Source: Nocardiopsis sp. ATB16-24
Lineage (GTDB): Bacteria > Actinomycetota > Actinomycetes > Streptosporangiales > Streptosporangiaceae
DNA length: 64,000 nucleotides
Reading direction: 5' to 3'
Assembly: GCF_030271535.1 (NCBI RefSeq)
Contig: NZ_JASCXJ010000001.1
Coordinates: forward strand, 429,278 to 493,277
Part shown: piece after piece, positions 34,087-43,374 of the stretch
Layout: the number at the start of each line of letters is the position of its first letter
Position numbering within the stretch: the stretch's first letter is position 1
Program-made: the position numbers and the translations under genes
Notes under the pieces: generated by a model
Seen by the model: the letters and a program-made list of their open reading frames with translations, nothing else
What the model was told of the DNA's origin: nothing
Database searches by the model: none

Positions 34087-35058
34087 CTAGAACGCGGGGC
34101 CGGCGGCCATGGCCTCGTCGATGGTCTCGGCGCGGGCCTGCTCGACCTCCTCGGCGAGCTGCTCCTCGTGGGCCTCGAACTCCTCCACCACGGAGGCGGA
34201 GAAGCTGCGCAGGGCGATCTCCTCGGTGAGGACGCCGCCGCGGACCCGGTTGGCGTCACCGATCTGCGCGGTCGGGTTGTTGCCGGAGGTGACCAGGTCG
34301 CCGCCGATGATGTTGTTGTCGATGTAGACGCCGCCGCTCACACCGGTGACGCTCAGGTCTCCGTCGACGTAGTTGACGGAGGAGCAGAAGCCCTCCTTCT
34401 CGCCGGCGCCGACCGCGAGGGGACCGGAACCGCCGCTGTAGGTCGCCGCTCCGATGACCTCGCTGTCGCAGAGGATGCCTCCGATGTCGGGGTCGGTGAC
34501 CGACAGGGCACCGCGGATCACGGAGTCGTAGATGTCGACGTACTCCACGCCGTCGGCCTTGACCGCGCCTCCGACGCGGGAGCCGGAGAGGTAGACGGAT
34601 CCGACCTCGGCGTTGATGTTGCGGACGGAGGAGTCGACCACGTAGGCGAAGCCGTCGGTGTTGCCGCCCTCGACCGGGACGGCGCGCAGGGCGGCGCCCG
34701 CCGAGCTCTCCTCCAGGTAGGTGCCGTAGGAGCCGCGGTTGACCACACGACCGTCGACGCTGCTCTCCTGGGCGTCGAAGTAGCCGTCCTTCTGGACGAT
34801 CACCTCACCCTGGATCTCACCGCCGACGATGTGGAGGTTGGCCCCTTGGCGAACCGTGACGTCGCCCTGGATGACCGTACCGTCCAGGAAGCAGCTCTTA
34901 CCGGCCGGGACCGCCAGGTCCGTGGGCAGGGTGATCGCGCCGCCATGGCCTGAGCAGAGCGTGACGAGATCGGCTTGGGCGGGGGCGGCCACCATCGTGA
35001 CACCACCGACGGCCAAAGCGGTCGTGGCGATGGCCGCAACCTTGCTCCGAAGCTTCAT
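34087..35058 (-). CDS. Secreted beta-solenoid-like protein with helical tail, 323 aa
   Basis: A Sec signal peptide (basic MKLRSK, hydrophobic core, AxA site APAQA before residue 30) shows export. The mature part consists of irregular 15-25-residue units with VxxGDVxV, GEIQGEVIV, VDGRVVNRGS and GGDLVTSGNN, reminiscent of bactofilin or parallel beta-helix proteins. The C-terminal 50 residues are an acidic Glu/Ala helix (VVEEFEAHEEQLAEEVEQAR). There are four cysteines, in CSG, SCF, LCD and FCS contexts, that could form disulfides. No sortase motif or lipobox. Function unknown; possibly a cell-surface structural protein. Confidence 0.8.
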   Translation of the reverse strand: MKLRSKVAAIATTALAVGGVTMVAAPAQADLVTLCSGHGGAITLPTDLAVPAGKSCFLDGTVIQGDVTVRQGANLHIVGGEIQGEVIVQKDGYFDAQESSVDGRVVNRGSYGTYLEESSAGAALRAVPVEGGNTDGFAYVVDSSVRNINAEVGSVYLSGSRVGGAVKADGVEYVDIYDSVIRGALSVTDPDIGGILCDSEVIGAATYSGGSGPLAVGAGEKEGFCSSVNYVDGDLSVTGVSGGVYIDNNIIGGDLVTSGNNPTAQIGDANRVRGGVLTEEIALRSFSASVVEEFEAHEEQLAEEVEQARAETIDEAMAAGPAF

Positions 35059-35274
35059 TCGGGGGGATTCCTTTCGTTGTGACCGTGGGGGTAGACGCTC
35101 TGAAGTGTGCGGGAGAGCGCCGTGACACCACAGCGAAAGTACCGACCAGGCTGCGTTTTGGGAATACTTCCTGGATGACGATTCCCTTCTGTCCAGGTTT
35201 TGTGAGGGAAAACGGGGCGGGTGCCCACCGGGCGACGGGCCCCTTCCTCGTTCTCGGTGCCGGTACGCACGCGT

Positions 35275-35304
35275 CGGGGCCCTCCACCGTGGTGGAGGGC
35301 CCCG
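35275..35304 (-). terminator. Hairpin after proA
   Basis: CGGGGCCCTCCACC (35275-35288) and GGTGGAGGGCCCCG (35291-35304) form a perfect 14-bp stem, starting 10 nt after the proA stop. Confidence 0.85.
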
Positions 35305-35313
35305 ACGTCACGA

Positions 35314-36588
35314 CTACCTGATGTGGCCGTCTCCGGTGACCACGTACTTGGTGGAGGTCATCTCGGTGAGGCCCATCGGTCCCCTGGCGTGCAGCTTCTG
35401 GGTGGAGATGCCGATCTCGGCGCCGAAGCCGAACTCTCCACCATCGGTGAACCTCGTGGAGGCGTTCACCATGACCGCCGCGGAGTCGACCCTGGAGACG
35501 AAGTGGCGGGAGGCCTCCAGCGAGTCGGTGACGATCGCCTCGGTGTGCTTGGTGGAGTAGGTACGGATGTGCGCGATCGCCTCGTCGATGTCGGACACCA
35601 CCCGCACGGAGATGTCCATGGACAGGTACTCGGTGCTCCAGTCCTCCTCCGTCGCCTCGACCACGGTGGCTCCGGTGGAGTGCGCCGCGGCGGTCTCCAC
35701 CACGCGGGGATCACCGTGCACGGTCACGCCGCTCTGGGCCAGGGACTCCAGTACACGCGGCAGGAAGGCGTCGGACACGGCCTCGTGCACCAGCAGGGTC
35801 TCGGCCGCGTTGCACACCGAGCAGCGCTGGGCCTTGGCGTTGGTGGCGATGGCCACCGCCTTGTCGAGGTCGGCGTCGGCGTCCACGTAGACGTGGCACA
35901 GACCGTCGCCGGTCTCGATGACCGGGACCGTTGCGTCACGGACCACGGCTTGGATGAGGGAGGCTCCGCCCCGTGGGATGAGCACGTCGACCAGGCCACG
36001 CGCGCGCATGAGCGCGGCGGAGGACTCGCGCGTGCGCCCGGGCACCATCTGGACGGCGTCCACCGGCACCCCCGTGCCCTCCAGGGCGTCCCGCAGGACG
36101 GTGACGATGGCGGTGTTGGAGGCATAGGCCGAGGAGGAGCCGCGCAACAGGGCGGCGTTGCCGCTCTTGAGGCACAGCGCGGCGGCGTCCACGGTGACGT
36201 TGGGGCGCCCCTCGTAGATGATGCCGATGACACCGAGCGGAACACGGATCTGGCGCAACTCCAGACCGTTGGACAGCACGGCACCACGAACGGTCTCCCC
36301 CACCGGGTCGGGGAGATCCACGACGTCACGGACGGCCTCGGCGATGTCCTCGATCCGCTGTGGGGTGAGGGTGAGTCGGTCGATCACGGCGGGATCGGCG
36401 CCGTCCCGTCGTGCCCGTTCCACGTCCTCGGCGTTGGCCGCGGTGATCTCGTCGGATCGCTTGACCAGGGCCTCGGCGATCGCCAGCAGCGCGGCGTCCT
36501 TGACCGCCCGGCTGAGCGGGGCGAGGTCGGCTGCCGCGTCCCTGGCGCGTCCGGCCACCTCATGGACCTCGCGCTCGATGTCGCTCAT
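35314..36588 (-). CDS. proA: Glutamate-5-semialdehyde dehydrogenase (gamma-glutamyl phosphate reductase), 424 aa
   Basis: Second step of proline synthesis: reduces gamma-glutamyl phosphate with NADPH. The aldehyde-dehydrogenase fold is recognisable from [31 protein letters not shown] and the catalytic cysteine region [15 protein letters not shown]. The C-terminal [15 protein letters not shown] is typical. ATG 36588 has AGAGAG upstream and gives the standard length. Its usual neighbour proB lies 3.1 kb away, separated by four accessory genes. Confidence 0.97.
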   Translation of the reverse strand: MSDIEREVHEVAGRARDAAADLAPLSRAVKDAALLAIAEALVKRSDEITAANAEDVERARRDGADPAVIDRLTLTPQRIEDIAEAVRDVVDLPDPVGETVRGAVLSNGLELRQIRVPLGVIGIIYEGRPNVTVDAAALCLKSGNAALLRGSSSAYASNTAIVTVLRDALEGTGVPVDAVQMVPGRTRESSAALMRARGLVDVLIPRGGASLIQAVVRDATVPVIETGDGLCHVYVDADADLDKAVAIATNAKAQRCSVCNAAETLLVHEAVSDAFLPRVLESLAQSGVTVHGDPRVVETAAAHSTGATVVEATEEDWSTEYLSMDISVRVVSDIDEAIAHIRTYSTKHTEAIVTDSLEASRHFVSRVDSAAVMVNASTRFTDGGEFGFGAEIGISTQKLHARGPMGLTEMTSTKYVVTGDGHIR

Positions 36589-36745
36589 GGTGCTCTCTCT
36601 TGGGTCGGCTGGCCATCCCGGCGCTCCGGCCCTTCGACGTCGGAGGGCGTCGGGAATCACGCCAGGGTGAACATCTCCAGCGTATAGCGCCGGGTCAACG
36701 ACGGGGTGACGTCGTCCATGGCGGGGATCGGCTCCGGCCGGCCCC

Positions 36746-37192
36746 TCAGCGCCAGCCGTAGCGTTCACGCAGGACCGCGGCGATGAGCCAGAACCTCTCC
36801 TCGTCCATGACCGCGGCCTCACGGCGGATGTCGTCCTCGTCGAACTCGAAGAGCCGGTCCAACCGCACGTAGGACTCACGTTGCTCGCGGTCCCAGGGAC
36901 CCGAGCCGATCGGCAGCCAGTCCTGCCGTTCCCGGTCGTCGGGGCGCCGGGAGGACAGCATCAGCCCGTGCAGACGGTGCCCCCGTCGGCCGATCACCAG
37001 CAGCGGACGGTCCTTGCCCTGCCGAGGGTCCTCCTCGTAGGGGACCCAGGTCCACACGATCTCCCCCGCGTCGGCGAGACCGTCGCGTTCGGGCGCGTAG
37101 ACGAGGGTGGTGGCGTTGCGGGCGGTGGGGATCTCGCGGACCTCTCCCCGCTGGGGGTGGTCGTCGCCTCGGCTCATCGTTCGTTCGCTCAC
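36746..37192 (-). CDS. MazF/PemK-like protein without an adjacent antitoxin, 148 aa
   Basis: Contains the MazF/PemK fold signature [21 protein letters not shown] followed by LLVIGRRG, and a C-terminal helical extension ([20 protein letters not shown]). In toxins the Arg and basic loop residues cut RNA; here GKDRP is kept. No antitoxin-like small gene lies on either side: upstream is a TetR gene, downstream proA. This subgroup, with an N-terminal extension ([26 protein letters not shown] split as seen) and longer C-terminus, may not be a toxin. The GTG at 37192 has TAGGAT 6 nt upstream, suggesting a leaderless start; an ATG five codons later is the alternative. Confidence 0.8.
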   Translation of the reverse strand: MSERTMSRGDDHPQRGEVREIPTARNATTLVYAPERDGLADAGEIVWTWVPYEEDPRQGKDRPLLVIGRRGHRLHGLMLSSRRPDDRERQDWLPIGSGPWDREQRESYVRLDRLFEFDEDDIRREAAVMDEERFWLIAAVLRERYGWR

Positions 37193-37198
37193 GCAGGC

Positions 37199-37204
37199 AT
37201 CCTA
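37199..37204 (-). promoter_or_regulatory. -10-like hexamer for leaderless start of the MazF/PemK-like gene
   Basis: TAGGAT on the minus strand, 6 nt before the GTG start, with no ribosome-binding site. It sits in the 29-bp gap after the TetR stop, so the gene may have its own promoter in addition to read-through. Confidence 0.5.
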
Positions 37205-37221
37205 GGGGGAGGACGTCCGGC

Positions 37222-37803
37222 TCAGCGCACCGACAGCAGTGCCTCCAGTGCACGGACACAGTGGGCGGTCTCCTCGCGTATCCCGTCCCTGGCCTCCCTG
37301 GGCTCGGCCGACCACCGCAGCGCTCTGGCCTCCACGTAGGCGATCCACCCGTGCACGACCGGCCACGCGTCCCCGTCCGTCACCAGGATCGCCGCGACGC
37401 GTTCGGCCATGGCCACGCGCAGGTCCTCCACGCGTCCCCCGTCCAGACTCACCGCCCCACCACCGAAGACCAACGCCAGGTAGGACTCACGGCGCCGGTC
37501 GATCTGCTCGTAGTAGCGGGAGACGAACTGCGCCAGCGCCTCCTTCGGCTCCAACCCCTCGTCGGGGGCGGTGTTGCGCACCACCCGACGCCCGGCCGCG
37601 GACACGACGGCGTCATGGAAGGCGGTCTTGGTGGGGAAGTAGTGGAACAGCAGCCCTCGGGAGATCCCCGCCTCCGTGGCGACCTCGTCGACGGACAGGT
37701 CCTGGATGGGTCTTTCCACCAGCATCCGCAACCCGATCCCCACCAACTGGCGCCTTCGTTCGTCCTGGGTCATCCGTGTGCGCCGCCGCGCTCCCTCGCT
37801 CAC
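37222..37803 (-). CDS. TetR/AcrR-family regulator, 193 aa
   Basis: The N-terminal HTH reads LSVDEVATEAGISRGLLFHYFPTK split at residues about 36-59, preceded by a basic arm (RRRTRMTQDERRRQ). The C-terminal ligand domain is helical and ends ALEALLSVR. GTG 37803 is chosen; an ATG at codon 11 is possible. The 5-bp inverted repeat TTGAG/CTCAA lies immediately upstream in the gap to the divergent SDR gene, indicating likely control of both. The ligand is unknown. Confidence 0.92.
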   Translation of the reverse strand: MSEGARRRTRMTQDERRRQLVGIGLRMLVERPIQDLSVDEVATEAGISRGLLFHYFPTKTAFHDAVVSAAGRRVVRNTAPDEGLEPKEALAQFVSRYYEQIDRRRESYLALVFGGGAVSLDGGRVEDLRVAMAERVAAILVTDGDAWPVVHGWIAYVEARALRWSAEPREARDGIREETAHCVRALEALLSVR

Positions 37804-37807
37804 TCTA

Positions 37808-37822
37808 TTGAGTGTTGCTCAA
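37808..37822. promoter_or_regulatory. TetR-type operator candidate
   Basis: TTGAG-TGTTG-CTCAA, a 15-bp inverted repeat 4 bp from the TetR start codon and about 100 bp before the divergent SDR gene. Confidence 0.65.
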
Positions 37823-37917
37823 CAAAGCCGTAGTGTCAATGCCATGGACTTCGCGTTCTCCCCCACGCGGCGCGCTGTGGGAGGGGACGCGACGGATGCG
37901 GCACGAGGGAAGAACAC

Positions 37918-38667
37918 ATGGGCAAGGGAACGATCCTGATCACCGGTGCCAGCGCCGGGCTCGGGGCCGAGATGGCGCGCCAGTTCGCCGCACTCGGCTA
38001 CGACCTGGGACTGTGCGCACGGCGTACCGAGAGGTTGGAGGCGTTGCGCGAGGAGATCGTCGCCGCCGACCCCGGCCGCCGAGTGGAACTGCGCGCCTTG
38101 GACGTCACCGACGACGCGGCGGTGTTCCGTGTGTTCAAGGACCTGGCGGCGACCTTCGGCACCGTGGACAGGGTGATCGTCAACGCCGGGCTCGGCAAGG
38201 GCGCCGCCCTGGGCAGGGGTCGGTACGACGCCAACCGCCAGACGGCGATGACCAACTTCCTGGGGGCCCTGGCCCAGTCGGAGGCGGCCATGGAGATCTT
38301 CCGGGACCAGGGGCACGGTCACCTGGTGATGATCTCGTCGATGTCGGCTCTGCGCGGTATGCGCAAGGCCATGACCGTCTACGCCGCCACCAAGGCCGGT
38401 GTCGCCGCCATCGCCGAGGGTCTGCGCGCGGAGCGTGTGCCCGGCCTGGACGTGTCCGTGATCTACCCCGGTTACATCCGTTCGGAGATGAACGAGCACG
38501 TGGAGCAGCGGACGCGGTTCATGGTGGACACCGAGACGGGTGTGCGTTCCATGGTCGCCGCGATCGAGAGGCGGAAGGTGAAGGCGTACGTACCCGCCTG
38601 GCCGTGGGTGCCGATCGGCTTCGCGATGAGACGCCTGCCCCTGTCGGTGGTCAGAAGGCTCACCTGA
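37918..38667 (+). CDS. Short-chain dehydrogenase/reductase, 249 aa
   Basis: Classical SDR: NAD(P)-binding TGASAGLG near residue 10, NAGLG in the middle, catalytic Ser in MISSMSALRG and Tyr-Lys in YAATKAG. An Arg pair after beta-2 (CARRTERL) suggests NADPH preference. The C-terminal extension with AWPWVPIGFAMRRLPLSVV is weakly amphipathic and typical of SDRs acting on lipidic substrates. Divergent from the TetR gene, convergent with a lipase-like gene. No substrate can be assigned. Confidence 0.92.
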   Translation: MGKGTILITGASAGLGAEMARQFAALGYDLGLCARRTERLEALREEIVAADPGRRVELRALDVTDDAAVFRVFKDLAATFGTVDRVIVNAGLGKGAALGRGRYDANRQTAMTNFLGALAQSEAAMEIFRDQGHGHLVMISSMSALRGMRKAMTVYAATKAGVAAIAEGLRAERVPGLDVSVIYPGYIRSEMNEHVEQRTRFMVDTETGVRSMVAAIERRKVKAYVPAWPWVPIGFAMRRLPLSVVRRLT

Positions 38668-38691
38668 GTACGGCAGGCCTCCTTCGCACGG

Positions 38692-39579
38692 TCAGGGTTC
38701 CCGCAGCGAGGAGATGATCCGTTTCCGTGCCGCTCGCCCCTCCGGACACGGGACCAGGGGGTAGACGTGAAAGAGACCCGCCTCCTGCTGGAGATCGACC
38801 TCCACCCCGGCCCTCCTCATGCGCTCGACCAACCGCCGGACGTCGGGCAGGAGCAGATCGTGGGTACCGATGTAGACGTCGGTGGGCGGCAACCCCGCCA
38901 CCGGGCCGTTGACCGGGCTCAGCCGGGGATCGGTCAGATCGTCCCCGCCCGCCCAGGCCTCGGCCGCCGTTCGCAGCCCCACCGGCCCCAGCCAGGGGTC
39001 GACACGGTCCAGTTCCCGGATGTCGGGGTGGGAGAAGGTCAGGTCCACGCAGGGGGCGATCAACACCAGCCGACGCGGAAGCGGTGACGTCGTGTCCCCG
39101 TTCTCGCCCAGAAGGGACTGGGCGTAGGCCAGGGCCAGACCCCCGCCCGCGGAGTCCCCCATGAACACCGCCGGCCCGCTGTCGGTGGGCAGTTGCCGGT
39201 GCACGGCCCGGAGAAAGGGAAAGGCCTCCCGGTGGGTGTACCCGGGCGCCAGCCCGTAGATCGGCACCTCCACCAGGCAGCCCGCGTCCGCCAGTGCGGC
39301 GATGAACCTCCAGTGCCAGGGCGAGATCTCGTGGACGTAGGATCCGCCGTGCACGTACAGCACGACCCTTTCCACTCCCCCGCGCGGCACCACGGTGTAG
39401 CTGTCGAATCCACCGACGCGACGCACGTGGACCGTGTGGCGCCGGGAGAACCAGGAGGGAGGCGCGGGGTCCGCCTTGGGGGCCGTGATACGTTTCCGTG
39501 CGCTCTCCCGAGTCGTCATGGGACGCTTACGCGTCACCCGGAACAGCGGGGAGAGGGCTCGTACGGCCAGACTCGGCAT
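38692..39579 (-). CDS. Alpha/beta-hydrolase of the hormone-sensitive-lipase family, 295 aa
   Basis: HGGSY oxyanion motif at about residue 77, nucleophile Ser in GDSAGGG at about 141, acid Asp in THDLLLPD and His in FHVYPL. An N-terminal basic region (RALSPLFRVTRKRPM) precedes the core, perhaps a membrane-proximal arm rather than a signal peptide. ATG 39579 follows AAGGAA. Related mycobacterial and actinobacterial proteins hydrolyse short-chain esters and lipids. It ends 25 bp from the SDR gene, convergent to it. Confidence 0.92.
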   Translation of the reverse strand: MPSLAVRALSPLFRVTRKRPMTTRESARKRITAPKADPAPPSWFSRRHTVHVRRVGGFDSYTVVPRGGVERVVLYVHGGSYVHEISPWHWRFIAALADAGCLVEVPIYGLAPGYTHREAFPFLRAVHRQLPTDSGPAVFMGDSAGGGLALAYAQSLLGENGDTTSPLPRRLVLIAPCVDLTFSHPDIRELDRVDPWLGPVGLRTAAEAWAGGDDLTDPRLSPVNGPVAGLPPTDVYIGTHDLLLPDVRRLVERMRRAGVEVDLQQEAGLFHVYPLVPCPEGRAARKRIISSLREP

Positions 39580-39707
39580 GGATTCCTTTACACACGGCGA
39601 CCGCGAACCGGAATTCTCCGGTCATGGCGGGAGTACGCCGACCAGCCTACAGAGACGCCGCCGCCGTGAGCGAGGAACCCGATCCCTCACTGCCCGGGGC
39701 AGACGAC

Positions 39708-40865
39708 TCAGAGCACCACCAGATCGTCCCTGTGCACCAGTTCCCGTTCGTAGGAGGGTCCCATTTCACGGGCCAACCACCGTGTGGAGCGCCCCATGAG
39801 GTCGGGTACCTCGGCCGCGTCGTAGTTGACCAGTCCGCGCGCGACCACCCTGCCCTGCTCGTCGCACAGGTCCACCGGGTCGCCGGCGCTGAAGTCGCCC
39901 GTCACCCTCACCACACCGGCGGGCAGCAGCGAGGCCTTCTCCCTCACCACCGCGATGACCGCGCCAGGGTCCAGGACCAGGCTGCCCCGCCCGGCCGTGG
40001 CGTGCGCCAACCACAACTGGCGGGCGGAGGGGCGCCGCCCACGGCCCGGCACGAACAGGGTCCCCACCTTCTCGCCGGCCAGAGCGGCGCGGGCGTTGGC
40101 GGCCGAGGTCAGCACCGTGTGCACCCCCGCCTGGGTGGCGATGCGCGCCGACTCCACCTTCGTGACCATCCCCCCGGTGCCCACACCACGGCCGCCCGTG
40201 CCGCCGATGTCGATTCCGTCCAGGTCGGTGGGGCCTCGCACGAGACCCACCACGGACGACCCCGGCACGGAGGGGTCGCCGTCGTACAGGGCGTCCACGT
40301 CCGAGAGCAGGACCAGGGCGTCGGCGCGCATCAGGTGCGCCACCAGTGCCGCCAGTCTGTCGTTGTCGCCGAACCGCAGTTCATGGGTGGCCACGGTGTC
40401 GTTCTCGTTGACGATCGGCACCGCCCCGATGTCCAGCAGACGGCGCAGGGTGCGTTGGGCGTTGCGGTGTTGCACCCGACGCATCATGTCCTCGACCGTG
40501 AGCAGGACCTGCGCCGCGGTGTGGCCGCGTTCGGCCAACTCCGCCGTGTAGGCGGCCAGGAGCAACCCCTGTCCCACGCTCGCGGCGGCCTGCTGGGAGG
40601 CCAGGTCCCGGGGACGGCGTGACATGCCAAGGGGGGTCATCCCGGCCGCGACCGCGCCCGAGGAGACCAGGATCACCTCCTGACCGGTGTCGCGTCGCTC
40701 CGACAGGACCCGCACGAGGTCACGTATGCGGCTGGAGTCGATCAGGCCGTCGGGGGTGGTCAGTGAGGAGGACCCCACCTTCACCACGACCCGTCGCGCG
40801 GCGGCCACCGCCGCGCGACCCGTCTTCTCCAGGGAATCGTTCTGTTCGAGGCCTGCGCTGTGCAC
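39708..40865 (-). CDS. proB: Glutamate 5-kinase with PUA domain, 385 aa
   Basis: First enzyme of proline synthesis. The amino-acid kinase domain has VVVKVGSSSLT, ILVSSGAVAAG, VNENDTVAT and GGMVTKVESARIA. A C-terminal PUA domain begins around residue 290 (GSLVLDPGAVIAVV through FSAGDPVDL and ARGLVNY). GTG 40865 gives an N-terminal extension of about 20 residues before VVVKVG; later starts lack sites. It lies 81 bp after obgE in the obgE-proB arrangement typical of actinobacteria. Confidence 0.96.
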   Translation of the reverse strand: MHSAGLEQNDSLEKTGRAAVAAARRVVVKVGSSSLTTPDGLIDSSRIRDLVRVLSERRDTGQEVILVSSGAVAAGMTPLGMSRRPRDLASQQAAASVGQGLLLAAYTAELAERGHTAAQVLLTVEDMMRRVQHRNAQRTLRRLLDIGAVPIVNENDTVATHELRFGDNDRLAALVAHLMRADALVLLSDVDALYDGDPSVPGSSVVGLVRGPTDLDGIDIGGTGGRGVGTGGMVTKVESARIATQAGVHTVLTSAANARAALAGEKVGTLFVPGRGRRPSARQLWLAHATAGRGSLVLDPGAVIAVVREKASLLPAGVVRVTGDFSAGDPVDLCDEQGRVVARGLVNYDAAEVPDLMGRSTRWLAREMGPSYERELVHRDDLVVL

Positions 40866-40946
40866 AGTGAGGGCTTTCCATCCAGTGGCGCGGCGTCGCG
40901 AGCCGCGCTCGTGCCTGTTCGGCCGGGCCGTCGGTCCCCGCGCGGT

Positions 40947-42311
40947 TCAGCCCAGCCGGGCGTCGGTTCCGCGCGGGCCGGCCGGGACGGCCTCCGCGTC
41001 CATGGAGGGGTCCCAGTCGAAGACCACGGAATCCTCCTCCGGCCCGATGTGCACCTCGGCGCCGTCGGTGGCGCCGACCCTGGCCAGTTCCTTCTCGATG
41101 CCGAGACGGTTGAGACGTTCGGCCAGGTAGCCCACGGCCTCGTCGTTGGAGAAGTCGGTCTGACGCACCCAGCGGGTCGGTTTGTCCCCTCGCACCCGGA
41201 AGGCGTTGTCGCCTAGCGGGATCACCTCGAAGGGGACCTCTCCGATCACCTGAGGACGGATCACGATCCTCGTCGGCTCGGCCGGTGGCGCGGCCTCACG
41301 GGCGGCGGCCACCTGCTCCGCCAGGGCGAAGGAGAGCTCGCGCAGGCCTTCGCGGGAGGCGGAGGAGATCTCCATGACCTGGTAACCGCGCTCGGTGAGC
41401 ATCGGGGTCACCAGCTCGGCCAGCTCCCGGGCCTCGGGGACGTCGACCTTGTTCAGAGCGACCAGACGGGGGCGGTCGGACAGGTCCACCCCGGTGCGCG
41501 CACCGTAGGCGGACAGCTCCGCCTCCAGCGCCTCCAGGTCGCTGACCGGATCACGTCCCTGCTCGTAGGTGGCGCAGTCCACCACGTGCAGGAGGGTGTG
41601 GCAGCGCTCGATGTGACGCAGGAACTCCAGTCCCAGGCCCCTGCCCTCGCTGGCACCGGGGATGAGGCCGGGTACGTCGGCGATGACGTACTGGACGTGT
41701 CCGGCCTCCACCACGCCCAGGTTCGGCACGAGGGTGGTGAAGGGGTAGTCGGCGATCTTGGGGCGGGCGGCGGACATGGCGGCGATCAACGACGATTTAC
41801 CCGCGCTGGGAAAGCCCACCAGGCCGACATCGGCGATGGTCTTCATCTCCAGGCGCACGTCGAAGGCCTCACCCTCCTCGCCCTTGAGGGCGAAACCGGG
41901 CGCCTTACGCTTTCTGGAGGCCAGCGCCGCGTTGCCCAGCCCACCGTTTCCGCCCTTGGCGAGTACCAGTCGGGTGCCGTGGCCGACCAGGTCGGCGATG
42001 ACCTCACCGTCCATGCGGGTGACCACGGTACCGTCGGGCACCCGAAGGACCAGGTCCTCCCCGTTGGAGCCCGCTCGGTGACCGCCTTGGCCGGGGGTGC
42101 CGTTACGGGCGGTGCGGTGCGGGCGACGCTGATAGTCCAGCAGGGTCGCGGTCTGGGCGTCCACCTCCAGGACGACGTCCCCTCCCCGGCCGCCGTCACC
42201 ACCGTCCGGGCCGCCCAGGGGCTTGAACTTCTCCCGGTGCACGGAGGCACAGCCATGCCCGCCGTTCCCGGCCCTGACGTGCAGGACCGCCTCGTCGACG
42301 AAGTCTGGCAT
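40947..42311 (-). CDS. obgE: Obg GTPase, 454 aa
   Basis: Essential ribosome-associated GTPase. The glycine-rich Obg domain covers residues 1-160 ([28 protein letters not shown]). The G domain follows with G1 [10 protein letters not shown] at about 165, G3 DVPG and G4 NKVD. A C-terminal OCT domain (residues about 340-430) precedes an acidic tail ([18 protein letters not shown]). ATG 42311 has GGGGAG upstream. Located after rplU-rpmA as in most bacteria. Confidence 0.97.
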   Translation of the reverse strand: MPDFVDEAVLHVRAGNGGHGCASVHREKFKPLGGPDGGDGGRGGDVVLEVDAQTATLLDYQRRPHRTARNGTPGQGGHRAGSNGEDLVLRVPDGTVVTRMDGEVIADLVGHGTRLVLAKGGNGGLGNAALASRKRKAPGFALKGEEGEAFDVRLEMKTIADVGLVGFPSAGKSSLIAAMSAARPKIADYPFTTLVPNLGVVEAGHVQYVIADVPGLIPGASEGRGLGLEFLRHIERCHTLLHVVDCATYEQGRDPVSDLEALEAELSAYGARTGVDLSDRPRLVALNKVDVPEARELAELVTPMLTERGYQVMEISSASREGLRELSFALAEQVAAAREAAPPAEPTRIVIRPQVIGEVPFEVIPLGDNAFRVRGDKPTRWVRQTDFSNDEAVGYLAERLNRLGIEKELARVGATDGAEVHIGPEEDSVVFDWDPSMDAEAVPAGPRGTDARLG

Positions 42312-42431
42312 AGCTCTCCCCGTTACTCTTCGGCCCCGTCTCGGGGCCTGACAGGACACACGTGTCATCCAGTGACAACGCGAGAGGCGGGCCAGTGTTC
42401 CCTGGCCCGCCTTCACAACGTCCGCACAGCC

Positions 42432-42689
42432 CTATTCGGCGGCGGGAACGATGTTGACGGCCTTGCGTCCGCGGAAGTTACCGAACTTGACCTGACCGTC
42501 GACCAGTGCGAACAGGGTGTCGTCGCCACCCCGTCCGACGTTGGCACCGGGGTGGAACTTGGTGCCGCGCTGACGGACCAGGATCTCGCCGGCGGAGACG
42601 GCCTGGCCGCCGAAGCGCTTGACCCCGAGCCGCTTGGCGTTCGAGTCACGACCGTTCTTGCTGGACGAAGCGCCCTTCTTACTTGCCAT
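42432..42689 (-). CDS. rpmA: Large-subunit ribosomal protein bL27, 85 aa
   Basis: Full-length bL27 with [18 protein letters not shown]-terminus reaching the peptidyl-transferase centre, and [17 protein letters not shown] in the core. The N-terminus lacks the Firmicutes-type cleaved extension. AGGAGG lies 9 nt before the ATG, overlapping the rplU stop region (13-bp gap). Co-transcribed with rplU. Confidence 0.98.
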   Translation of the reverse strand: MASKKGASSSKNGRDSNAKRLGVKRFGGQAVSAGEILVRQRGTKFHPGANVGRGGDDTLFALVDGQVKFGNFRGRKAVNIVPAAE

Positions 42690-42702
42690 TGTGCCAGGCC
42701 TC

Positions 42703-43014
42703 CTACTTCGCCGCGATGCCGGTGATACGCACCTGAGTGTGCTTCTGGCGGTGGCCCAGGCGCCTCTTGTAACCGGTCTTGTTCTTGTACTTCAGGATAT
42801 TGATCTTGGGTCCCTTGGTCTCGCCGAGGACCTCGGCGGTGACCGTGTAACCGCTCAACTTGTCCACGTCGCTGACGACGTTGCCGTCCTCCACGACGAG
42901 GATGGGCTGCCACTTGATGGTGGCGCCTGTCTCCTCGGAGACCCTGTCGATGGTCAGGACGTCGTCGACAGACACCTTCTCCTGTCGGCCGCCCGCTCGC
43001 ACGATCGCGTACAC
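42703..43014 (-). CDS. rplU: Large-subunit ribosomal protein bL21, 103 aa
   Basis: Typical bL21: [18 protein letters not shown] at the N-terminus, [19 protein letters not shown] and HTQVRITGI at the C-terminus. GTG 43014 is chosen because GGAAGAGAG lies 7 nt upstream and the length equals that of the family. An upstream in-frame start would add about 50 residues with no support. First gene of rplU-rpmA, preceded by a 300-bp leader with tandem GGGTCCG repeats. Confidence 0.97.
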   Translation of the reverse strand: MYAIVRAGGRQEKVSVDDVLTIDRVSEETGATIKWQPILVVEDGNVVSDVDKLSGYTVTAEVLGETKGPKINILKYKNKTGYKRRLGHRQKHTQVRITGIAAK

Positions 43015-43314
43015 CGGGTAACTCTCTTCCTGCTCGCTCAACGAATAATGCTCGGGACCATCCCCAAGACGCGGGGTCCGGGGTCCGGGGTCCGTCAGTG
43101 CCTGTGCCCAGGCCTGCCGGGAGGTTCGTCTCCCCTGGTCGGGGAGAAGCCTCGTTCCACGATCCACTGATCGCCTGTAGCGGGGCGCGGGGATCTGAGG
43201 GAAACAAACCCTGCGTGGAGAGCACTTTCGGTATCGGGGCGCGCGATTGTGGTGAAACGCGCCGACGCACCGTCCCTCAGATTACCACCGGCCGACCCCA
43301 GGCCCGCACACGTG
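43015..43314 (-). promoter_or_regulatory. Upstream region of rplU with a triple heptamer repeat
   Basis: No gene is seen here. Near rplU the sequence holds three contiguous GGGTCCG units (43074-43094, plus-strand reading). Further 5' lies an AT-richer patch with TTTGTTTCCC (around 43201-43210) that could belong to a promoter. A structured leader controlling rplU-rpmA is possible, but I cannot fold it reliably by eye. Confidence 0.4.
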
Positions 43315-43354
43315 CCGTGGTCCGGCCCTGGTGGATACCAGGGCCGGACCACGG
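43315..43354 (-). terminator. 18-bp perfect-stem terminator after the RNase E/G gene
   Basis: Arms 43315-43332 and 43337-43354 are exact complements around the 4-nt loop GGAT. It is 20 nt beyond the rne stop codon and separates it from rplU-rpmA. Confidence 0.9.
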
Positions 43355-43374
43355 AAGGGCTCATCGCCCCGGAC

